Origin: Gemmatimonadota bacterium
GTDB taxonomy: Bacteria > Gemmatimonadota > Gemmatimonadetes > Gemmatimonadales > Gemmatimonadaceae
Direction: 5' to 3'
Length of the DNA: 64,000 nucleotides
NCBI GenBank assembly: GCA_028287235.1
Contig: JAQBQB010000026.1
Span: 310,001-374,000, forward strand
The translations under genes and the position numbers were made by a program. This document shows, piece by piece, positions 51,936 to 58,540 of this stretch. Positions within the stretch are counted from its first letter, which is position 1, and every line of letters starts with the position of its first letter. A model generated the notes under the pieces. The model saw only the letters and a list, made by a program, of their open reading frames with translations, was not told where the DNA came from and did no database searches.

Positions 51936-53141
51936 ATGCGACGCATTGGCGGTTTCATCGGTATGATGACGTTCATCATGACGTGCGTGACCTGCGTGAT
52001 ATGCGCCAGCCCGATTGGCGCGCAGCAGGTCGCGACGCGTGTGTCGATCGCCGGAGGATCGGCGACGGACGTCGCCGGCGTGACGTCGCGCGCGGTGACG
52101 ATCAGTCCCTCGCTGTCCGTCGCGCCCGGTCCCCGACTGCTGCTCGGCGCGGACGCGAGCGCGACACGCTACGACAACCGGCAGTGGTCGGTGGGAGGCG
52201 GTGCGACCCTCGCGGCGCGCGCACCGCTCGCCAAATCCGTTGCGCTCACGTTGAACGGCGGCGCGTCGGCGACGGGAACATCATATGACTTTTCATATAC
52301 CACCGCGAGCGCGTTGCCGGCGATCGAGCTGAGCGGCGGCCCGGTGAGCGGATATGCGGGCGTCGAGGCCGCGGTCGCATCGACGCGAACGGTGCGCGTC
52401 GTGCCGTCGCAGCCGGGATTGTTCGGCGCGCCGTCACCGTCACCGGCATCGCGCACCACGCTCGGCGTCGCGCGAAGTGCGCGCGGAGCCGTATTCGGCG
52501 GTAACCTGCGGCTGTTGGGCGCGGACGGCGAGACCGCGATCGTCGGCGTGCGCGAAGAGCACGCGACCGTCGACACGATTCCGACGGTGGATCGCAGCCT
52601 TTCGCTGTCGGTGGCGAACGGCAGCGTGACCGTTGGCGGAAGCGCGGGAGTGCGCGCCGAGCCCGGAAGTCATTCCGCGTTTGGCAGCGGCGCGCTGGCG
52701 GTCGCCGTGGGGCCGGCGCTCGCGCTCACGGTCGCCGCAGGGTCGTATCCGGCGAATCATCTGATCGGAACGCCGGCCGGCCGGTTCTTCAATCTCGGCA
52801 TGTCGATACGCACCGGTCGCGTGTCGCCCAGCGAGCCGAAGATCGACGGCGTGCCCGCGGTCGCCGCCGGCATGACGCGCCTCGCGCTGCGCGACGACGC
52901 GGCCGCGAGCGTCGAGGTGGCGGGCGATTTCACGAATTGGAAACCGATCGCCGCGCGGCGCGCGACGAACGGCGTCTGGTTCGTCGATCTGGCGATTCCG
53001 CCCGGTCAGTATCGCTACGCGTTTCGCGTGAACGGCAGGGACTGGAAGGTCCCTGATGGATCCGCCGCGGTCGACGACGACTTCGGCGGCAAGACGGCGT
53101 GGCTCACGGTGAGTGGCCCGCCGAATCGTTCGGTGCGATAG
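51936..53141 (+). CDS. outer-membrane-like protein with C-terminal glycogen-binding (CBM48/AMPK-type) domain
   Basis: 401 residues; GAGG lies 4 nt before the ATG, and in-frame ATGs at 51963 and 51966 are alternatives. A signal peptide ends near PIGAQQ. Residues 30-290 consist of alternating short strands with Gly/Ser/Thr turns, the look of an outer-membrane beta-barrel. From about 315 the sequence changes to an E-set fold: VEVAGDFTNWKPIAARR, VWFVDLAIPPGQYRYAFRVNG and WKVPDGSAAVDDDFGG, matching AMPK-beta/CBM48 carbohydrate-binding domains with the conserved Trp. Placing such a domain outside the cytoplasm is typical of Gemmatimonadota-like genomes; the ligand is unknown. Confidence 0.8.
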   Translation: MRRIGGFIGMMTFIMTCVTCVICASPIGAQQVATRVSIAGGSATDVAGVTSRAVTISPSLSVAPGPRLLLGADASATRYDNRQWSVGGGATLAARAPLAKSVALTLNGGASATGTSYDFSYTTASALPAIELSGGPVSGYAGVEAAVASTRTVRVVPSQPGLFGAPSPSPASRTTLGVARSARGAVFGGNLRLLGADGETAIVGVREEHATVDTIPTVDRSLSLSVANGSVTVGGSAGVRAEPGSHSAFGSGALAVAVGPALALTVAAGSYPANHLIGTPAGRFFNLGMSIRTGRVSPSEPKIDGVPAVAAGMTRLALRDDAAASVEVAGDFTNWKPIAARRATNGVWFVDLAIPPGQYRYAFRVNGRDWKVPDGSAAVDDDFGGKTAWLTVSGPPNRSVR

Positions 53142-53191
53142 CCGCATCGGCGTCGCGCCATCTGGCATTACCCGTTTCAACCGGAGGAATG

Positions 53192-53848
53192 ATGAAAGCA
53201 ACCGCATTCACGATCGCGCTCGCTTGCGCTCCCGCGCTGCTCGCCGCACAACAGTCGTCGGCGTCCACGTCGGCGTCCACATCGGCCACCGCGTCGGCGA
53301 ACACGCAGACGAGCGTGGACGTACCCGCAGGCTACTCGGCGCAGAGTCGCGCGAAGATCGACGCGGCATTCCAAGCCGCACGCGCGAAAAAGCTGCCCGA
53401 GCAGCCGATGCAGCAGCGCATGGCCGAAGGCCAAGCGAAGGGCGCGAGCGATGCACAGGTGGCGTCGTCGGTTCAGCGCATGGAAGCCCGGCTCGAGGCG
53501 TCGCAGTCGGCCATGATTCGGGCCGGCCGCACGAATCCACAGCCCGCTGAAGTAGCGAGCGGCGAGCAAGCGATGGAGCGTGGCGCTACGAGTGCGCAGA
53601 TCGAGGCAGTCGCCAAACACACGCCGACCGATCGCTCACTCACGGTAGACCTGAATGCCCTCGCGAGGACGAACGCGGCCGGTGCAACGGTCGGAGCAGT
53701 TCTCGGAGCTCAGGGCACCGCGCCGGCGACTGGAAATGCGGCGGCCGGTGTCAGCGCGGCGGCGACTGGCGCCGTCGGAGCCACCGCGGGAGTGACGGGC
53801 GCCGTGACCGGCGCGCTGTCCGGCGCGGTTGGCGCGAAGAAGCCGTAG
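53192..53848 (+). CDS. secreted Ala/Ser-rich hypothetical protein
   Basis: 218 residues; ATG at 53192 chosen since GGAGG at 53183-53187 is then 4 nt away. Signal peptide KATAFTIALACAPALLAAQ, a Ser/Ala/Thr linker, a charged helical stretch (AKIDAAFQAARAKKLPEQPM, RMEARLEASQSAMIRAGRTN) and a Gly/Ala/Thr-rich end with GAVGATAGVTGAVTGALSGAV. No family recognised. It lies 50 nt after the CBM48-like gene and may be co-transcribed. Confidence 0.7.
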   Translation: MKATAFTIALACAPALLAAQQSSASTSASTSATASANTQTSVDVPAGYSAQSRAKIDAAFQAARAKKLPEQPMQQRMAEGQAKGASDAQVASSVQRMEARLEASQSAMIRAGRTNPQPAEVASGEQAMERGATSAQIEAVAKHTPTDRSLTVDLNALARTNAAGATVGAVLGAQGTAPATGNAAAGVSAAATGAVGATAGVTGAVTGALSGAVGAKKP

Positions 53849-53860
53849 GGCAAAGGGAAA

Positions 53861-53892
53861 CGGCGCCGCCCGACCGAGGTCGGACGACGCCG
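53861..53892. terminator. imperfect hairpin between convergent genes
   Basis: Outer arms cggcg/cgccg (53861-53865, 53888-53892) enclose an inner ccgac/gtcgg stem (53870-53874, 53879-53883) with loop cgag. No T-tract. It probably serves both convergent transcripts. Confidence 0.45.
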
Positions 53893-53935
53893 TGAATTCC
53901 CGCCCCCACGACGGGAAGCCGTTCCTGCAAGCTGC

Positions 53936-54583
53936 CTACGGGCGTCCTCTGGGAACGCGTCCGCCAGGCATTCCAAGGATTCCGCCGGCGCCCATCATGC
54001 CGCCCGTGCCATTTGGGTGATAGATGTCGCCCGGGTTGGCATGACCACCGCCGCGACGACCGCCGCCACCCCGCGGATCGCAGTGGTCGTCATCTACGAC
54101 TCCGCCGCGGAGGATCGAGCCGAAGATGGCGCCGATTCCTCCACCGCCGCCGCCGTTCCCCGGAATTGGCTGCGCGCCAGGATAGCCCTGGGTCGGAACC
54201 GCCGACGGACGAGCCAGAGGCGGCGCGTCGGACGTTGGTGTTTCCGACGGAGCCGGCGCCGAGGCCAACACCTGGACCTGCGGGATGTCCGTCTTGATCT
54301 CGGCGACCTGGACCGCGCGCGCCGAAGCCTTGACCGTCGGATGCTCGCTCCGAATCACCTTGGGGCCTTCGGGAGCCTTTTTCGGCTTGAGCGCGAGCTG
54401 TTGCTGGCTCTTCGGCGAGACTTCGTCGGGGTTGATCTGCATGCTCTGCGTCTGTGACGCGAGCTTGAGATCCCGCTTCAGATCATCGTTCATCGCCGTT
54501 GGAGTACGCGAGCCTCCCTTGCTGCACGCGGCGACTGCGATGGCAGCGGCGGGGACGAGCGTCCACTGAATGATCCTACGCAC
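53936..54583 (-). CDS. glycine-rich lipoprotein of unknown function
   Basis: 215 residues from GTG, with AGGAGG 5 nt upstream. The signal peptide ends at AVAAC (lipobox). Residues 25-110 are charged (DDLKRDLKLASQTQSMQINP, KPKKAPEGPKVIRSEHP), followed by a Pro/Ala/Ser linker. The last 80 residues are Gly-rich with GNGGGGGGIGAIFGSILRGG, an acidic DDDHCD patch and RGGGGRRGGGH. Low-complexity composition prevents a family call; the Gly-rich part may be disordered or surface-associated. Confidence 0.72.
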   Translation of the reverse strand: MRRIIQWTLVPAAAIAVAACSKGGSRTPTAMNDDLKRDLKLASQTQSMQINPDEVSPKSQQQLALKPKKAPEGPKVIRSEHPTVKASARAVQVAEIKTDIPQVQVLASAPAPSETPTSDAPPLARPSAVPTQGYPGAQPIPGNGGGGGGIGAIFGSILRGGVVDDDHCDPRGGGGRRGGGHANPGDIYHPNGTGGMMGAGGILGMPGGRVPRGRP

Positions 54584-54740
54584 GGTATCCTCCTGGGGCG
54601 GTCAAGCTCGAACGCGATGGCGCCGCGATTATCGTAAATGGGAACTCGCACGCCGCGGGCCAACCATTAAAGTCGAATCTGTGAGGTTGCACACATCTTT
54701 GCGTCACTTTCGTGGGACGGGCATGTCCACTCGAAGGGAC

Positions 54741-54773
54741 GCTGAACAGCTGCTGAACAGCTGCTGAACAGCC
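54741..54773. repeat. three tandem copies of an 11-bp repeat gctgaacagc(t/c)
   Basis: Copies at 54741-54751, 54752-54762 and 54763-54773 differ only at the last base of the third. They lie 38 nt upstream of the NTF2-like lipoprotein start, where a promoter or operator should be. The 11-nt period is close to a helical turn. Confidence 0.7.
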
Positions 54774-54810
54774 GCGGCCGATCCGGGTATCTTCACTCGC
54801 CGCCAACCAT

Positions 54811-55359
54811 ATGGCTACCGCAATGCGATTGCAACTCGCGATCGGCCTCGTCGCCCTCGGCGTCGCTGCCTGCACGTCGTCCACCACCGTGTCCGATACC
54901 GACCGGAAAACGATCGTCGACTCGCTCACGCGCCAGGTCAAAGCCGCATACGACCTCTCGAAGCCGAACGCCGAGCAGCGACTGCTCAGCCTCTATCCGG
55001 ACAGCGGGCGCATCGTGTCCGCGGGCAGCGGACGCATGATGACGTCGCGCGACACGCTCGCCATGGGCATCAAGGCCTTCTGGACGAACGTCGGTGCGAA
55101 CATGCGCGGGCCGCAGTGGATCTGGGACCAGATGGTGTTCGACGTGCTCGCCCCGAACGCGGCGGTGATGACGGCGACGTATCACGTTCCCCACAAGACG
55201 CCGCGCAACGAGCCGCACACGATCGCCGGCGCGTGGACCGCGGTGTTCCAGAAGCGCGGCGGCCGGTGGTACGTCGTCCAGGAGCATCTCTCCGACCTAC
55301 CGGCCATGCCCGACTCGGCAATGGCCGCGATGCCGCCTGGAATGAAGATGCCGAAATGA
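54811..55359 (+). CDS. NTF2/SnoaL-like lipoprotein
   Basis: 182 residues; ATG at 54823 is an alternative start. The signal peptide ends at GVAAC (lipobox). The rest fits the cone-shaped NTF2/SnoaL fold: TDRKTIVDSLTRQVKAAYDL, LLSLYPDSGRIVSAGSG, MVFDVLAPNAAVMTATYHV, AGAWTAVFQKRGGRWYVVQEHLSD. Such domains are either ligand-binding or weakly catalytic. The tail is Met/Pro-rich (MPDSAMAAMPPGMKMP). It converges with the gamma-glutamyltransferase fusion gene. Function unknown. Confidence 0.82.
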   Translation: MATAMRLQLAIGLVALGVAACTSSTTVSDTDRKTIVDSLTRQVKAAYDLSKPNAEQRLLSLYPDSGRIVSAGSGRMMTSRDTLAMGIKAFWTNVGANMRGPQWIWDQMVFDVLAPNAAVMTATYHVPHKTPRNEPHTIAGAWTAVFQKRGGRWYVVQEHLSDLPAMPDSAMAAMPPGMKMPK

Positions 55360-55374
55360 GCGACGGATGACCCG

Positions 55375-58215
55375 TTACGGCACCGCCCCGGCCGCACCGG
55401 CCCGCCGCGGATCGGCGCCGGCCGTGACGCGGCCCTTTTCGATGCGTACCGCCGCGCCGTAGCCCTCTCGCAGCTCGCCCGGAAGCGAGACGATCTGAGT
55501 GCGATAACCCAGCGCCTCGAGGCGCTTCATGACGTCGGGCGAGAATCCGTCTTCCATCTGAATCGTCGCGCCCTGCGGTGGCGCCGCTCCTGCACCACCG
55601 CGTCCGCCGCCGATCAGGAAGCGCGGCTGCTCGAGCGCGGCCTGCGGATCGAGATGCTGGTCGATCATCCCGACGATCACCTGATACACCGCCGACGTGA
55701 TCCAAGCGTTGCCCGCGGCGCCGAGCGCCATGACGGGGTGCAGCGATTTGCCGCTGCCCTCGAAGACGATCGTCGGCGTGATCGTGCTTCCGTGCCGCGC
55801 GAAGGGCAGGCGCGCGCCGTAGGCAGCGGGATCGCCGCCATACGAGTTGAGTTTGTCGTTATATAAGAATCCTAATCCCGGCGTGACGTAGAAATTACCA
55901 CCCCAGGTGCCGAGCGTTTGCGTCTGAGCCATGGCGTTGCCGTCGGCGTCGGCGATCGCGAAGGCGGTGGTGCCCGCCGCGCGACAGACCTCGGTTGGAG
56001 TCGCGCCGTAGCCGTGGGCGTAACATTCCGGATCGCGCGCGAGCTCGACGCTCGCGGTCTTCTTGCCCGGCTGCGCGCACGACAGCGTGTCGCCGCGCAA
56101 CGCCGACGGGTTGATCGCCTTGTTCGGATCGAAGCAGCGCCAGCGGGCGAGGGCCGTATCGCGGCTCATGAACGGCTCGATGTTCACCGGCCACAGTCCC
56201 GGGTCGGCGATGAGATTGCGCGAGCTCGGCACCAACTGCCAGGCGGCGATCATTGCGTGCAGCGTACCGGCGTCGTCGGCGTAGGGCTTCGGGTTGGAAT
56301 ACTGCTCCAGCAGCTTGAGCTTCGCCGAGAGCTCCGCGCCGCCCGACACCGGAGGCGCGCTCGCGTAGAAGGTGTAGCCGCGATACGAGCCGGGCACCGG
56401 CTCGCGCTCCGCCGCGAAGTAGCGCGCCATGTCGCTCATCTTCATCGCATTGCCCTTCGCGTGCAGATCGGTCACCATGCGCTTGGCGATCTCGCCCTTG
56501 TAGAACGCGTCGGCGCCGCCCTTGGCGATCTGCTCGAGCGTCCAGGCGAGGTCGGGATTCTTGAGCGTGTCGCCGGCGTGCAGCGGCTGGTCGTCGCGGA
56601 AGAAGAGCGCGCGGCTGCTCTCGTACTTCATGAACTGCTCGCGCTCCGTCGACAGGGTCGTCGCCAATCCTTCACTCACGACGTAGCCGTCGCGTGCCGC
56701 ACGGATGGCCGGCTGGAGGAGATCGGCCCACTGCAACTTCTTGCTGCCAAACTTCTGCCAAGCGAGATACATCGCCGCCACCGTGCCGGGCACGTTCGCG
56801 ATCGCCGGACCGCCATCGGGCATCCGGCCGTTCTGCACGAGCGACGTGTTGGTCAAACCCGCGTCCTCCGGCACGCGCGACATGAACTCGATGAGCTGCG
56901 GCTTCTCCATGCCCTTCAGATAGATCACCGTCTGTCCGTAGCCACCGGGGCCGCTCGCGTCGGGCTCGACGACACCGAGCGCGAACGACACCGCGACCGC
57001 GGCGTCGACGACGTTGCCGCCCTTGGCCAGCATCTCGACGCCCGCCGCGGTCGCCACGGGATGCGCGCTCGACACCGCGGCGCGTCCGGTCGCCGACTGA
57101 CGATAGGGCGGATGCTCGCGCAGCATGTCGTGCAGCACGGTCTTGAGCTCATCGTCGGTTTTCGCCGCAACGGCGCGCGCGCGGTACTTCGTCTTCAACG
57201 CGTCCCACTGCGCGCGGCGAGCCGCGGCGTCGGGCGCGGAGTAGTACAGCCGTGCGGTGCGATTCCACAGTTGATCGAACGCGTCTGCGTTGTGTTGCGC
57301 TCGATCGCTCGCGCTCGGAGAGCCGGCCTGCTCTGCGAGCTGTTGGTCGGGAGACGACGGCGCATCCACCATCCACAACCGGCCGCCCGTCGCCGACAGT
57401 AGGTTTGCGTCGCGGTCGCCGGTGCGGTCGGGATCGCCGTTGTAACCCACGGGCGCGATCGCGTCGGGCGGGATGTCGGCGAGCGCGATCGTCTTGCCGT
57501 CGGGACTCCACGCCGACGCGGCGTGTCGAGCGCTGACGAGATTGACGTAGCGACCGTCGAGCGGACTCACATACACCGCGCCGCGCGCACCCGTTGCCGT
57601 CCACGCGAGACGATCGCCGCTCGGCGACCACGACGGATGCTCGATGCGCGCATCGGTGAGCACGACTGTGTCGCGCGGCGTATCGAGCGTTCGCACGTGA
57701 AGCTTGCGGGTGCCGTCGGCGAGCGAGACGTACGCGAGCCGTGAGCCGTCGGCGGAGATCGCCGGCCATTGCTCGGCGGCGCGGTCGCGCGTGACGCGCG
57801 ATTCGGCGCCACTTGGAAGACGCATCCAGAGCGTGGCCGCGCCGAGCCGGCCGCGCACGAAGAAGATGCGCCCGTCGCGCCCGACCGCCGGCTGCCCGTC
57901 GCCCAACGGCGACGTCGTCACGCGCTCGGCGTCGCCGGCTGTTCCGTTCGGCCCGACGGGAACGCGCCACAGATCGAAGTTGCCCGATCGATCCGAAGAG
58001 AAGACGATCGCCGAGCCGTCGGCTGTCCACGCCGGCTCGCGATCCCAGGAAGGGCCGGCAGTCAGGCGAGTCCATTGTCCGCTTTTCGACACGAGCCAGA
58101 GGTCGCCCTCGACGCTGACGGCGAGACGACCGTCATGCGAATAGGCTGGGTCTTGGGCGCCCGATACGGGAGGAGCGGTCTGGAGAAGAAGAGCGAGAAC
58201 GGCGACGACGAGCAT
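55375..58215 (-). CDS. TolB-like propeller / tricorn-like segment / gamma-glutamyltransferase fusion
   Basis: 946 residues from ATG at 58215 (GGAG upstream), with a signal peptide. Residues 20-300 are PD40/TolB-like propeller blades (PAYSHDGRLAVSVEGDLWLV, DREPAWTADGSAIVFSSDRSGNFDLW). Residues 330-400 (WDALKTKYRARAVAAKTDDELKTVLHDML) resemble the tricorn-protease core segment preceding its catalytic part. From about 410 to the end it is a gamma-glutamyltransferase: SSAHPVATAAGVEMLAKGGN, LVQNGRMPDGGPAIANVPGT, the autoprocessing Thr at about 749 in GTTAFAIADADGN, and GNAWITSAVYQVIVGMIDQ. The His after the Thr pair in many GGTs is Ala here. Probably a periplasmic Ntn hydrolase acting on gamma-glutamyl or acyl-amide compounds. 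Confidence 0.88.
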   Translation of the reverse strand: MLVVAVLALLLQTAPPVSGAQDPAYSHDGRLAVSVEGDLWLVSKSGQWTRLTAGPSWDREPAWTADGSAIVFSSDRSGNFDLWRVPVGPNGTAGDAERVTTSPLGDGQPAVGRDGRIFFVRGRLGAATLWMRLPSGAESRVTRDRAAEQWPAISADGSRLAYVSLADGTRKLHVRTLDTPRDTVVLTDARIEHPSWSPSGDRLAWTATGARGAVYVSPLDGRYVNLVSARHAASAWSPDGKTIALADIPPDAIAPVGYNGDPDRTGDRDANLLSATGGRLWMVDAPSSPDQQLAEQAGSPSASDRAQHNADAFDQLWNRTARLYYSAPDAAARRAQWDALKTKYRARAVAAKTDDELKTVLHDMLREHPPYRQSATGRAAVSSAHPVATAAGVEMLAKGGNVVDAAVAVSFALGVVEPDASGPGGYGQTVIYLKGMEKPQLIEFMSRVPEDAGLTNTSLVQNGRMPDGGPAIANVPGTVAAMYLAWQKFGSKKLQWADLLQPAIRAARDGYVVSEGLATTLSTEREQFMKYESSRALFFRDDQPLHAGDTLKNPDLAWTLEQIAKGGADAFYKGEIAKRMVTDLHAKGNAMKMSDMARYFAAEREPVPGSYRGYTFYASAPPVSGGAELSAKLKLLEQYSNPKPYADDAGTLHAMIAAWQLVPSSRNLIADPGLWPVNIEPFMSRDTALARWRCFDPNKAINPSALRGDTLSCAQPGKKTASVELARDPECYAHGYGATPTEVCRAAGTTAFAIADADGNAMAQTQTLGTWGGNFYVTPGLGFLYNDKLNSYGGDPAAYGARLPFARHGSTITPTIVFEGSGKSLHPVMALGAAGNAWITSAVYQVIVGMIDQHLDPQAALEQPRFLIGGGRGGAGAAPPQGATIQMEDGFSPDVMKRLEALGYRTQIVSLPGELREGYGAAVRIEKGRVTAGADPRRAGAAGAVP

Positions 58216-58452
58216 TGCGTGAGCTCCATGGTGAATCGCGTGTTCGGGAAAGTCAGGGGTGGATTGGGGAGCGTCAATGGGGGAACGTCTCGGCGGCTTG
58301 ACTGGCTGATATGCTGAGACGATTCCGTCATTGTGTTCACGGATGATACGGATGAATCCCGAAAGGGCCGGATCGCTCCCTTTGGCGCGAGGATTCCGTG
58401 CGCAACGAGCCCGGACGAACATCTTCTTTGGAACGGACGCTCGGGTCACCGC
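58216..58452. other. intergenic region upstream of the GGT fusion
   Basis: I see no gene in this stretch. It should hold the minus-strand promoter of the fusion gene; no convincing -35/-10 pair stands out. Confidence 0.5.
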
Positions 58453-58472
58453 GAGAACCTTCCGAGGTTCTC
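58453..58472. other. 8-bp perfect stem with tetraloop tccg
   Basis: gagaacct (58453-58460) pairs exactly with aggttctc (58465-58472). It lies just beyond the intrinsic terminator on the minus strand and may be an accessory terminator or RNA-stability hairpin. Confidence 0.6.
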
Positions 58473-58476
58473 CGTC

Positions 58477-58511
58477 AAAAAAATTCCCGGCTCGGTAGGC
58501 CGGGAATTTTC
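58477..58511 (-). terminator. intrinsic terminator of the ADOP/PadR operon
   Basis: aaaattcccggc (58480-58491) pairs over 12 bp with gccgggaatttt (58499-58510), loop of 7 nt. Seven A at 58477-58483 give a U-run on the minus-strand transcript. It lies 30 nt beyond the stop of the ADOP gene. Confidence 0.9.
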
Positions 58512-58540
58512 AATGCGCGATCCGGCCGTTTCCGCCGCGA

